In this document: positions 8,035 to 15,511 of the stretch, one piece after another | How positions within the stretch are numbered: the first letter of the stretch is position 1 | How the letters are laid out: each line of letters opens with the position of its first letter | Assembly (NCBI RefSeq): GCF_001425625.1 | Contig: NZ_LMCP01000026.1 | Location: 1-38,172 of the forward strand | DNA: 38,172 bases | Direction of reading: 5' to 3' | From: Mesorhizobium sp. Root102 | GTDB taxonomy: Bacteria > Pseudomonadota > Alphaproteobacteria > Rhizobiales > Rhizobiaceae | The notes under the pieces: generated by a model | Database searches by the model: none | What the model saw: the letters and a program-made list of their open reading frames with translations, nothing else | Told to the model about the DNA's origin: nothing | Made by a program: the position numbers and the translations under genes

Positions 8035-8957
8035 CAGGCACCCTCCACCGGCAGGTCAGTGCGACGGCGATGCTCACGCGCATCGCTCAGCAGCTGCCGG
8101 CGCTTGGACGGATCGGCAAGGACCTCAATGGAGGCGCCGACGAGCGAGAAGCCGAATACGGTGATCGCCAGCATCGCGCCCGGGAACATAGACGGCCACC
8201 ATTGGCCGGTCACCACGTTTTGAAAGCCCATGGCGATCATGCTGCCCCATTCGGGTGTCGGGGCTCGAACGCCGGCACCGACGAACGACAGCGCCGAGGT
8301 TAGCAGGATGCCCCAGCCGACATTGACCGATAGCTGCGCCAGCACCGGCGCCATCGCGTTGGGGATGATGTGGCGCACGATGGTTTGCATGTCCGAAAGG
8401 CCATTGACCTGCGAGGCCTCGACATAGCGCATGGAGCGGATGCTGAGCACCTGCGAGCGCATGAGACGCAGGTAGATCGGCGCATTGACGAAGGCGATGG
8501 CCAGCACCACGGTCTGGATGCTCTGGCCGAGGCTGGCAACCAGGGCGATGGCGAACACGAAAACGGGAAAGGCCTGCAGCACGTCGGCCGCGCGCATGAC
8601 GGCGAAGGATAGCCACACGCGAATACCGCGCCCGCTGCTGTAGAAACCGACAACAGCACCGACCGAGCCGCCGGCCAGCGCCGACAGAAGCGTACCCAGA
8701 ATAGCGATCGTCAGGTCGATGCGCGGCGCGTAGATGGAACGGCTGAAAATATCCATGCCGACATTGTCGGTGCCAAAGAGATGCGTGGCATCCGGCGGCT
8801 GCAGGAAGCTGACCGAATCCGCCTCGGTCGGCGAATAGGGTGTGATGACCGGCGCGAAGATCGCCAGCAGGGTGATCGCGATGACGATCACGTAGCCGAT
8901 CGCAAATCTCGGCCGGATGATCGCCAGCCTCACGAGAAGGCGAAGCTTCGAAGACAT
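8034..8957 (-). CDS. Peptide-type ABC transporter permease (DppC-like)
   Basis: A 307-residue permease of the DppC/OppC type. It has an N-terminal cytoplasmic stretch and first membrane helix (AIGYVIVIAITLLAIFAPVI), the family block HLFGTDNVGMDIFSRSIYAPRIDL, and the EAA-type loop around YVEASQVNGLSDMQTIVRHIIPNAM. The C-terminal region contains PEWGSMIAMG and a long hydrophobic helix, as in other DppC proteins. It lies 63 bases after the binding-protein gene; a strong 15-bp hairpin in that gap probably sets its expression below that of the binding protein. Confidence 0.92.
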   Translation of the reverse strand: MSSKLRLLVRLAIIRPRFAIGYVIVIAITLLAIFAPVITPYSPTEADSVSFLQPPDATHLFGTDNVGMDIFSRSIYAPRIDLTIAILGTLLSALAGGSVGAVVGFYSSGRGIRVWLSFAVMRAADVLQAFPVFVFAIALVASLGQSIQTVVLAIAFVNAPIYLRLMRSQVLSIRSMRYVEASQVNGLSDMQTIVRHIIPNAMAPVLAQLSVNVGWGILLTSALSFVGAGVRAPTPEWGSMIAMGFQNVVTGQWWPSMFPGAMLAITVFGFSLVGASIEVLADPSKRRQLLSDAREHRRRTDLPVEGA

Positions 8958-8981
8958 TTAAGATCTTTCCGATACTCGAAA

Positions 8982-9014
8982 TTGTCCCCGGAGGTGACCC
9001 ACCTCCGGGGACAA
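8982..9014 (-). promoter_or_regulatory. Intercistronic stem-loop between binding-protein and permease genes
   Basis: A perfect 15-bp stem (arm TTGTCCCCGGAGGTG) with a 3-base loop fills most of the gap between the binding-protein stop and the dppC start. No T-run follows in the direction of transcription, so it is more likely a 3'-end-protecting or partially attenuating stem than a full terminator. Such structures after a first, highly expressed binding-protein gene are known to raise its mRNA level relative to the membrane genes. Confidence 0.75.
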
Positions 9015-9020
9015 GCCTCA

Positions 9021-10682
9021 TCAACCGCGACTGAAATCTTGGAACCGCAAGTTGTTGGACGTGTAATAGGTATAGCCCTTGAGGGCCGCCTTACGCGCGA
9101 GCGTGTATTTGGGATAGGCGATGAAGCCCCAGGGCGCCTCGTCCATGAGCGTTTTCTGAACTTCCGTGTACTTCTGCTTGCGGACGTTGTCATCGAGAGT
9201 GGCAAGGCCGTCCTTGATCATCTGATCGACGTTCTTGTTGTCATAGTTCGAATAGTTCACGTAACTTTCAGAATTGAAGTAGAGGTAGGTCGAGTAGCCC
9301 GGATCCGGCGTCCACGGCGAGTCCAGATAGAAGATCATCGGCTTGGCGCGCTTGGTGACGTTCTCGTAGAACACGCCTGCCGGCAGCTTCTCCAGCGTCA
9401 GCTCCACGCCGATCTGCTTCAGCGCGGTCTGGATCAATAGTGCGATCGGCTCCTGCGTCGGGTCGCCGGCGTTGTAGGACAAAGTGGTCGCCAGGTTCTT
9501 CGCTCCGGCCTTGTCCAGAAGCTCCTTGGCCTTGGCAAGATCATAGGCATAAGTGAAGAAGCTTTCGTCCGCCATCGGGTAGATATAAGGCATCGGCGCC
9601 TTCTGCTCGTCGGCATAGCCGTAGTAAATCGTGCGGATGATCTCGTCGCGCGGGATCGCGAGATTGATGGCGCGGCGCACGTCGACGTTGTCGAACGGAG
9701 CGATCTTGGAGTTGAGCTCCAGCCAGATCATGTAGGACGAGTTGACCGCATCCACGGCCACGTTCGGCTGCTTCTTCAGCGCCTCGAGCTCGCGCGGCTG
9801 CAGGAACTGTGCGATATCGACCGCCCCGCCCTGCAGCAGCGAGAAACGACTCGCCGACTGCGGCACTTCGCGCATGATGACGCGCTTCATGAAGGGCTTG
9901 TCGCCCCAGTAGTCGTCGCGCGCCTCGAATACGGCTTGTTGGCCGCGTACGAGCTGGGCAAGGCGATAGGGCCCGAAGCCGGCGCTATCGTTCTTGAGGA
10001 AATTGACCGCCCACGGGTCGTCGGAGCCACCGGCTTCAGCGCACTTTGTGGCGTCGTAGATCGGATTGGCCAGGTTGCATTGCTGCTTGAGAAGCAACGG
10101 ATTTGGCTGGTCGAGATTGAAAGAGACCGCATAATCGCCTTCGACCTTGATCTGGTCAGGCGTCTTGAGACCGAGCACCGCTGTCTGGAACAGGCCTTGC
10201 CCCTTGAGGTTGAACTTGCGGTCCCAAGTCCATTTCACGTCCTTCGACGTGAACTTGTTGCCCCAGTTGGAGACGACACCCTCGCGCAGCTTGAAGGTCG
10301 CCTTGCGTCCATCGGGAGCCACTTCCCAGCTTTCCGCCAGGCGGCCTCGCAGAGCGAGGTTGTTCGGCTTGTCGGTATGGACGCCGGTGTCCTCGCGCAG
10401 CACGCCGGGTGCATTGGGATCATCCATCTTCTCGTAGCCGAGCATGTACTCGTAGAGCGCACCGAGCGAATCGATGGAGCCCAGGCTAACGTCGAACTCG
10501 ATGTCGAGACCTTGCGGCGTCGCGGGCGCAGCGATCACCAACGTACTGTTGGCATCCTGCGCAAACGCTTCACCCAGGCGGCCTGTCGACGAAGCAAGGG
10601 CCGCGCCACCAATGACGGCGGTCGTTTTCAGGAATTGTCGACGCGTCGACGCCAACCGAATTCTGGTAAAATCATCAGCCAT
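9021..10682 (-). CDS. Peptide-type ABC transporter substrate-binding protein, Tat-exported
   Basis: A 553-residue extracytoplasmic solute-binding protein of family 5 (DppA/OppA type). The ATG at 10682 follows GGGGAACAGAG and gives a twin-arginine signal: STRRQFLKT about 12 residues in, a hydrophobic stretch with GGAALAS, and an AFAQ cleavage region. The frame opens earlier at 10754, but that adds an unlikely extension ahead of the Tat motif. The mature protein has the family-typical WEVAPDGRKATFKLREGV block and YANYDL-like C-terminal repeats of aromatic residues. Tat use implies folding before export, common for this family in rhizobia. It is the first gene of the eight-gene operon, behind FadR-type operators. 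Family 5 proteins bind peptides, opines, glycosides or other small molecules; the ligand cannot be read here. Confidence 0.92.
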   Translation of the reverse strand: MADDFTRIRLASTRRQFLKTTAVIGGAALASSTGRLGEAFAQDANSTLVIAAPATPQGLDIEFDVSLGSIDSLGALYEYMLGYEKMDDPNAPGVLREDTGVHTDKPNNLALRGRLAESWEVAPDGRKATFKLREGVVSNWGNKFTSKDVKWTWDRKFNLKGQGLFQTAVLGLKTPDQIKVEGDYAVSFNLDQPNPLLLKQQCNLANPIYDATKCAEAGGSDDPWAVNFLKNDSAGFGPYRLAQLVRGQQAVFEARDDYWGDKPFMKRVIMREVPQSASRFSLLQGGAVDIAQFLQPRELEALKKQPNVAVDAVNSSYMIWLELNSKIAPFDNVDVRRAINLAIPRDEIIRTIYYGYADEQKAPMPYIYPMADESFFTYAYDLAKAKELLDKAGAKNLATTLSYNAGDPTQEPIALLIQTALKQIGVELTLEKLPAGVFYENVTKRAKPMIFYLDSPWTPDPGYSTYLYFNSESYVNYSNYDNKNVDQMIKDGLATLDDNVRKQKYTEVQKTLMDEAPWGFIAYPKYTLARKAALKGYTYYTSNNLRFQDFSRG

Positions 10683-10733
10683 CTCTGTTCCCCTTTGCTT
10701 GCGCGAAAAAACGCGCTGTTGTCTATTCGCATG

Positions 10734-10744
10734 TGGCCAGACCA
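10734..10744. promoter_or_regulatory. Putative GntR/FCD operator, copy 1 (imperfect)
   Basis: TGGCCAGACCA differs from the core of the perfect site at 10858-10870 by one arm base and the centre base. It lies about 50 bases before the binding-protein ATG, near the likely transcription start of the minus-strand operon. Its centre (10739) is 41 bases from that of copy 2. Confidence 0.5.
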
Positions 10745-10760
10745 AATTGCGCAATTCAGA

Positions 10761-10789
10761 TTAATGGATAATTTTGGCCTGACCGTCAA
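10761..10789 (-). promoter_or_regulatory. Candidate promoter of the minus-strand transport operon
   Basis: On the minus strand a TTGACG -35 (10789-10784) is followed after 17 bases by CATTAA (10766-10761) as a weak -10. Operator copy 2 overlaps the -35 box and copy 1 lies downstream, which suits repression. The -10 match is only three of six. Confidence 0.35.
10774..10786. promoter_or_regulatory. Putative GntR/FCD operator, copy 2 (imperfect)
   Basis: TTGGCCTGACCGT matches the perfect site at ten of thirteen positions. Its centre (10780) is 84 bases from that of copy 3 and 41 from copy 1, close to eight and four helical turns, so the three sites would lie on one face of the DNA. Confidence 0.5.
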
Positions 10790-10849
10790 TCACAAAAAAT
10801 GCAAAAAATCGCATATCATGCGAGTATCGTAGCATAACTAAAAAGTTTC

Positions 10850-10878
10850 TTGATTTCTTGGTCTGACCAAATTATTCA
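10850..10878 (+). promoter_or_regulatory. Candidate promoter of the asparaginase-tarD operon
   Basis: TTGATT (10850-10855) and TATTCA (10873-10878) are 17 bases apart, and the perfect operator sits wholly within the spacer. The proposed -10 ends 28 bases before the asparaginase ATG. A repressor bound here would block RNA polymerase directly. Confidence 0.5.
10858..10870. promoter_or_regulatory. GntR/FCD operator, perfect palindrome (copy 3)
   Basis: TTGGTCTGACCAA is a perfect 13-base palindrome around a single central T. It matches the TGGT-N3-ACCA class bound by FadR/FCD regulators such as PdhR and LldR. A GntR regulator of that class is encoded in the divergent operon at 3308-4069, making it the likely binder. 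Confidence 0.75.
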
Positions 10879-10906
10879 ACGTCGGGACCGGCAGCGAGGG
10901 ACTGAA

Positions 10907-11884
10907 ATGCGAAAAATCTGTCTGATGACCACAGGGGGAACGATCGCATCCAAGCTGGAACCCGTGAGCGGACATGTCACCGCCAGCGTCACAGGATCGG
11001 AGTTGCGCGCCATGCTGCACGATCCGCTCGATGGCATTGACATCGTCATCGACGAGTTCTGCAATGTCGGCAGCTATGCCATCGATCTTCCGCTCGGCTT
11101 TGCATTGGCCCAGCGGATTTCGCAGCACCTGCAAGGTGATTTCGACGGGGTCGTGGTGACCCACGGGACCGACACGATGGAGGAAAGCGTCTTTCTGGCT
11201 GATCTCCTTGTTGCGACGGACAAGCCGATCGTCTTCACCGGCGCGCAGCACGCGGCCGATGAGGCGAACCCCGACGGCCCACGCAACCTCACGGATGCGA
11301 TCCGGCTGGCCGCGTCCGAAACCGCGCGGGGCCTCGGCGCGATGATCTGCTTCGAGCAGGAATTCCATGCTGCGCGTGACGTGAGCAAATCGCACAGTTC
11401 ACGCACCGATACCTTCATTTCCTACGAGCACGGCAAGCTCGGGGAAGTGGACGGCGACCGCATCGTGCTGCACCGCAAGCCCGTTCTGCGCCGAACCTAC
11501 GACGCCAAAGACATCGTCGCCGATGTCGATCTCATCAAGCTGGCCATGGGGATGGGCGACCGCTACATCCGCTTCGCCGCCCAGGATGGCGCCAAGGCCA
11601 TCATTCTTGAGGGTTTCGGACGCGGTAACGCGACGCCTGCCGTCACTGCCGCCGCGACATCGCTTGTCGCCAAGGGCACTCCCGTTATCATGACCAGTCG
11701 CTGCCAGCGCGGCCGGGTCAAGCCGATCTATGGCAATGGCGGCGGCAAGACGCTCTCCGACGGGGGCGTGATCTTTGCCGGCGACTTGAGCGGCCAGAAG
11801 GCTCGAGTACTCGTGGCAGTCCTGCTCGGCATGGGAATCGAGGGCGAACGCCTTCGCCAGGAGATCGAATATTTCGGCGGTTGA
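10907..11884 (+). CDS. Asparaginase/glutaminase-family amidohydrolase (type II like)
   Basis: A 325-residue asparaginase-fold enzyme that releases ammonia from a side-chain amide such as asparagine, glutamine or a dicarboxylate monoamide. The nucleophile Thr12 sits in TTGGTIAS (8-15), the second catalytic pair T88-D89 in THGTDTMEE, and K161 in ARDVSKS matches the catalytic Lys of E. coli type II enzyme. The ATG at 10907 follows GAGGG at 10896-10900; the frame's earlier Met (10850) would lie within the promoter. There is no signal peptide, so unlike E. coli AnsB it should be cytoplasmic. It leads the plus-strand operon with TtuC- and TarD-like genes, so the deamidated product may be a hydroxy-dicarboxylate rather than aspartate. 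Confidence 0.92.
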   Translation: MRKICLMTTGGTIASKLEPVSGHVTASVTGSELRAMLHDPLDGIDIVIDEFCNVGSYAIDLPLGFALAQRISQHLQGDFDGVVVTHGTDTMEESVFLADLLVATDKPIVFTGAQHAADEANPDGPRNLTDAIRLAASETARGLGAMICFEQEFHAARDVSKSHSSRTDTFISYEHGKLGEVDGDRIVLHRKPVLRRTYDAKDIVADVDLIKLAMGMGDRYIRFAAQDGAKAIILEGFGRGNATPAVTAAATSLVAKGTPVIMTSRCQRGRVKPIYGNGGGKTLSDGGVIFAGDLSGQKARVLVAVLLGMGIEGERLRQEIEYFGG

Positions 11885-11963
11885 TCCCCGCTCGTCCATC
11901 GCCTGAATTCTTTGAGGCGGCCGTCCATAGCCGCCATCCTCCTGCTGCAGCCGAGGAACCACG

Positions 11964-13040
11964 ATGTCAGCCAAGAAACACAGGATCGCGGTCATTCCCG
12001 GCGACGGGATCGGCAAGGAGGTCGTCCCCGAAGGACTTCGCATACTGGAAGTGGTGGCAAGGCGCTTCGGCATCGACCTGCAGTTCGACCATTTCGACTT
12101 TGCGTCGTGCGACTACCATGCCAGACACGGCCGCATGATGCCGGAGGACTGGAAGTCCAGGATCGGAAACCATGATGCCATCTTCTTCGGCGCGGTGGGC
12201 TGGCCGGCCATCGTTCCCGACCATATCTCGCTTTGGGGATCACTGCTGCAGTTTCGCCGCGAGTTCGACCAGTACGTCAACCTGCGCCCCGTCCGGCTTA
12301 TGCCGGGCGTGCCCTCGCCGCTCGCCAACCGCAAGCCCGGAGATATTGATTTCTACGTCGTGCGCGAGAACACCGAGGGCGAATATTCATCCATCGGCGG
12401 CCGGATGTATCCGGGCACGGAGCGCGAGATTGTCATCCAGGAAACCGTGATGTCGCGCGTCGGCGTCGACCGCATCCTGCGCTATGCGTTCGACCTGGCG
12501 CGGAAGCGTCCGCGCAAGCATCTCACGTCGGCCACCAAGTCCAACGGCATCTCGATCACCATGCCGTACTGGGACGAGCGCGTCGAAGCGATGGCCGCCC
12601 AATATCCGGATGTCTCGTGGGACAAATACCACATCGACATTCTGACAGCGCATTTCGTTCTCAACCCGAACCGTTTCGACGTTGTGGTGGCGTCGAACTT
12701 GTTCGGCGACATTCTCTCGGATCTCGGACCGGCCTGCACCGGCACTATAGGCATCGCGCCGTCGGCCAACATCAACCCGGAAGGCCACTTTCCATCGCTG
12801 TTCGAGCCGGTGCACGGCTCGGCCCCGGACATCGCCGGGAAAGGCATCGCCAATCCGATCGGACAAATCTGGACGGCTGCCATGATGCTCGATCATCTCG
12901 GCTACGAAGAGGCCGGCCGCGCGATCGTGGAAGCCATCGAAGCCACGCTGAAGAACGAAGCCACCCGGACAGGCGATCTCGGAGGCAAGGCCGATACCGT
13001 CACCTGTGGCAAGGCGGTGGCAAAGGCACTCGAAGGATAG
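11964..13040 (+). CDS. Tartrate dehydrogenase/D-malate dehydrogenase family (TtuC-like)
   Basis: A 358-residue member of the isocitrate/isopropylmalate dehydrogenase family, of the tartrate dehydrogenase/decarboxylase (TtuC, YeaU/DmlA) branch. Visible are the N-terminal IPGDGIGKEV, the LRPVRLMPGV segment, the substrate-phase VRENTEGEYSSIGGR, the metal-binding Asp region ASNLFGDILSDLGPA and HGSAPDIAGKGIANPIGQIWTAAMM. Family members use NAD and a divalent metal to oxidise or decarboxylate L- and meso-tartrate or D-malate. It is 79 bases after the asparaginase gene and 8 bases before tarD, so it is in the same operon. The exact substrate among tartrate isomers, malate or isopropylmalate cannot be settled from sequence. 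Confidence 0.88.
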   Translation: MSAKKHRIAVIPGDGIGKEVVPEGLRILEVVARRFGIDLQFDHFDFASCDYHARHGRMMPEDWKSRIGNHDAIFFGAVGWPAIVPDHISLWGSLLQFRREFDQYVNLRPVRLMPGVPSPLANRKPGDIDFYVVRENTEGEYSSIGGRMYPGTEREIVIQETVMSRVGVDRILRYAFDLARKRPRKHLTSATKSNGISITMPYWDERVEAMAAQYPDVSWDKYHIDILTAHFVLNPNRFDVVVASNLFGDILSDLGPACTGTIGIAPSANINPEGHFPSLFEPVHGSAPDIAGKGIANPIGQIWTAAMMLDHLGYEEAGRAIVEAIEATLKNEATRTGDLGGKADTVTCGKAVAKALEG

Positions 13041-13048
13041 GACCAGGC

Positions 13049-14218
13049 ATGCGCATCGTCGACATCAGGGAAAAGACGGTCTCGATCGCCTCCCCCATCG
13101 CCAACGCCTATATCGACTTTTCGAAGATGACTTGCTCGGCCGTCGCCGTGGTCACCGACGTCGTGCGTGACGGCAAGCCGGTGGTCGGCTACGGTTTCAA
13201 CTCGAATGGCCGCTATGGGCAGGGCGCGCTGATGCGCGACCGTTTTCTCGCGCGCGTCCTTGAGGCTGATCCCGAAACGCTGATCGACCATGAGAACGAC
13301 AACCTTGACCCGTTCGCCATCTGGAGGACGCTGATGACCAACGAGAAGCCCGGAGGCCACGGCGAACGGTCCGTGGCGGTGGGCACCATCGACATGGCCG
13401 TCTGGGACGCCGTCGCCAAGATCGCCGGCGTTCCACTGTGGCGCCTGCTGGCGGACCGGTACCGGGCCGGCGTGGCGGACGAGAAGGTTTGGGTCTACGC
13501 GGCTGGCGGCTATTATTATCCCGGCAAGGATCACTCGAAGCTTCAGGAGGAGATGCGCGGCTATCTCGACCGTGGCTACAAGGTCGTGAAGATGAAGATA
13601 GGCGCCGTGCCCCTGGAAGAGGATCTGCGCCGCATCGAGGCCGTGCTGGAGGTGGTCGGGGAGGGCAAGTATCTGGCTGTGGATGCCAACGGACGCTTCG
13701 ATCTGAAGACCGCTATCGCCTATGCCAAGGCGATGCAGCCGTACGGCCTGTTCTGGTACGAGGAGGCCGGGGATCCGCTGGACTATGCCTTGCAGGCGGA
13801 ACTGGCGGACCACTACGACGGGCCGATGGCGACAGGCGAGAACCTGTTCTCGCATCAGGATGCGCGCAACCTCCTGCGCTATGGTGGCATGCGGCCCGAC
13901 CGCGACTATCTTCAGTTCGACTGCGCCCTCTCCTACGGCCTGGTGGAATATCTGCGCACACTGGAGGTGATGAAGGCGTTTGGCTGGTCGTCACGGCGCG
14001 TGGTGCCGCATGGCGGCCACCAGATGTCACTCAACATTGCCGCGGGCCTGCACTTGGGCGGCAACGAATCCTATCCCGACGTTTTCCAACCCTTTGGCGG
14101 CTTCGCCGACGACATCGCCGTCGAAGATGGCCATGTCGGGCTACCGGATATTCCCGGTGTCGGCTTCGAGAAGAAAGCCGAACTGTTCAAGCTGTTCCGG
14201 CAATTGCACCAGCCGTGA
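13049..14218 (+). CDS. tarD: D(-)-tartrate dehydratase-like enzyme, enolase superfamily (TarD-like)
   Basis: A 389-residue mandelate racemase/enolase superfamily protein. Catalytic Lys lies in KMKIG (K181-x-K183), the metal ligands are D212 (VDANGRF), E238 (YEEAGDP) and E264 (TGENLF), and the acid/base His is H321 in VVPHGGHQM. As I recall, the characterised Bradyrhizobium TarD uses K184 and H322 with ligands D213, E239 and E265, each exactly one residue later, and has about this length. TarD dehydrates D-tartrate to oxaloacetate with Mg2+. The ATG at 13049 follows AGGA; a longer frame running from 12617 overlaps ttuC and is not coding. Function is probable from residue correspondence, not proven. 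Confidence 0.85.
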   Translation: MRIVDIREKTVSIASPIANAYIDFSKMTCSAVAVVTDVVRDGKPVVGYGFNSNGRYGQGALMRDRFLARVLEADPETLIDHENDNLDPFAIWRTLMTNEKPGGHGERSVAVGTIDMAVWDAVAKIAGVPLWRLLADRYRAGVADEKVWVYAAGGYYYPGKDHSKLQEEMRGYLDRGYKVVKMKIGAVPLEEDLRRIEAVLEVVGEGKYLAVDANGRFDLKTAIAYAKAMQPYGLFWYEEAGDPLDYALQAELADHYDGPMATGENLFSHQDARNLLRYGGMRPDRDYLQFDCALSYGLVEYLRTLEVMKAFGWSSRRVVPHGGHQMSLNIAAGLHLGGNESYPDVFQPFGGFADDIAVEDGHVGLPDIPGVGFEKKAELFKLFRQLHQP

Positions 14219-14223
14219 GCGAG

Positions 14224-14254
14224 AACCGCCGGCCGCGCCGAAACGACGGTTTTC
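14224..14254. terminator. Hairpin between convergent tarD and ttuC-like genes
   Basis: AACCGCCG (14224-14231) pairs with CGACGGTT (14244-14251) with one mismatch, and a T-run follows on the plus strand. It lies between the tarD stop and the convergent gene's stop, so it could terminate the plus-strand operon. Confidence 0.45.
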
Positions 14255-15335
14255 AGCCCGTGAGGACGTTGCGCCCGCCTACGGCGTTGCAGACCGCTTC
14301 GGTGACTTCGCGCGTCGTCGCCTTGCCGCCAACATCCGGCGTCATGATGCCCGCTTCACCGACACGCTCAATGGCGTGCATGAGTTGATCCGCCGCCGCC
14401 TGCTCGCCCAGATGGCCGAGCATCTGCACCGCCGTCCAGAAGGTGGCGACGGGATTGGCGATCCCCTTGCCAGCAATGTCGAATGCCGAGCCGTGGATGG
14501 GCTCGAACATAGAGGGAAAGCGATGTTCCGGATCGATGTTGGCCGTCGGCGCCACGCCGATGCTGCCGGCCAGCGCGCCCGCGAGATCAGACAGCACGTC
14601 GGCGTGGAGATTGGTGGCCACGATCGTGTCGAGGCTCTGCGGTTTCAGCACCATTCGCACCGTCATGGCGTCCACCAGCATCTTGTCCCAGGTCACGTCC
14701 CGGAACTCGCGCGACACCTTTTCGGCGATCTCATCCCACAACACCATGCCGTGACGCTGCGCATTCGACTTTGTGACGACCGTCAGGAACTTGCGCGGCC
14801 GCGACCGCGCCAGCCCAAAGGCGTAACGCATGATGCGTTCAACACCGACGCGTGTGAAGACGGACACTTCCATGCCGACCTCTTCCGGCAGCCCACGATG
14901 GACGCGCCCGCCGGCACCGGAATATTCACCCTCCGAGTTCTCTCGCACGATCACCCAATCCAGATCTCCGACCTCGATGCCGCGCAGCGGGGACGCGATG
15001 CCGGGCAGGATCTTGGTCGGTCGGACGTTGGCGTACTGGTCGAACCCCTGACAAATCTGCAGGCGCAACCCCCACAAGGTCACATGGTCGGGAATGTCGA
15101 CCGCGCCGACAGCTCCGAAGTAGATCGCGTCGAACTTCTTGAGCTGTTCCAGCCCGTCGACCGGCATCATGGCGCCATTGCGCTTGTAGTAGTCCGAACC
15201 CCAGTCGAAGACATTGAAGTTCAGCCTCAGGTCACCGCGCTGCTCGGCCAGCGCCTTGAGCACGGTGATGCCTGCGTCGATGACCTCAGGCCCGATTCCG
15301 TCAGCGGGAATCGCGGCGATCGAATATTCGCGCAC
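14253..15335 (-). CDS. Second tartrate/D-malate dehydrogenase-family protein (TtuC-like)
   Basis: A 360-residue paralogue of the gene at 11964, with IPADGIGPEVID at the start, ANVRPTKILPG, VRENSEGEYSGAGGR, TNLHADVLSDLAGALAG and HGSAFDIAGKGIANPVATFWTAVQM. An ATG lies at 15353, but a full AGGAGG ribosome-binding site 6 bases before GTG at 15335 makes GTG the likelier start. It is convergent with tarD and divergent from a LysR gene, so it is controlled separately from the plus-strand operon. It resembles classical TtuC/DmlA more than the first copy does. Having two copies suggests different stereoisomers or substrates (for example D-malate versus tartrate); that is inference. Confidence 0.9.
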   Translation of the reverse strand: MREYSIAAIPADGIGPEVIDAGITVLKALAEQRGDLRLNFNVFDWGSDYYKRNGAMMPVDGLEQLKKFDAIYFGAVGAVDIPDHVTLWGLRLQICQGFDQYANVRPTKILPGIASPLRGIEVGDLDWVIVRENSEGEYSGAGGRVHRGLPEEVGMEVSVFTRVGVERIMRYAFGLARSRPRKFLTVVTKSNAQRHGMVLWDEIAEKVSREFRDVTWDKMLVDAMTVRMVLKPQSLDTIVATNLHADVLSDLAGALAGSIGVAPTANIDPEHRFPSMFEPIHGSAFDIAGKGIANPVATFWTAVQMLGHLGEQAAADQLMHAIERVGEAGIMTPDVGGKATTREVTEAVCNAVGGRNVLTG

Positions 15336-15383
15336 TATCAGCCTCCTCACCATGGCAAGCGCGTGGACGCACCAAACCTGAGC

Positions 15384-15418
15384 CGGGTGGACGGGGCCCT
15401 GTGCGGTCCGTCCACCCG
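15384..15418. promoter_or_regulatory. Large inverted repeat in the ttuC-lysR intergenic region
   Basis: CGGGTGGACGG (15384-15394) is the exact reverse complement of CCGTCCACCCG (15408-15418), with a 13-base loop. It sits between two divergent promoters, where a terminator is not expected for either gene. It may be a two-fold operator or a structured leader of the minus-strand mRNA. Confidence 0.5.
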
Positions 15419-15511
15419 CCCTCGGGTTTATAGGCGGAGTTGTGTCGGATTCGATGCACTTCTGATTATATAAAAATGTGACTTAATCCGGCCTTGTACG
15501 GGAGTTAGCGC

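Noticed and set aside
12617..14218. 533-residue open frame including TarD
   Set aside because: The N-terminal third overlaps the ttuC-like gene out of frame; ATG 13049 gives the exact family length.
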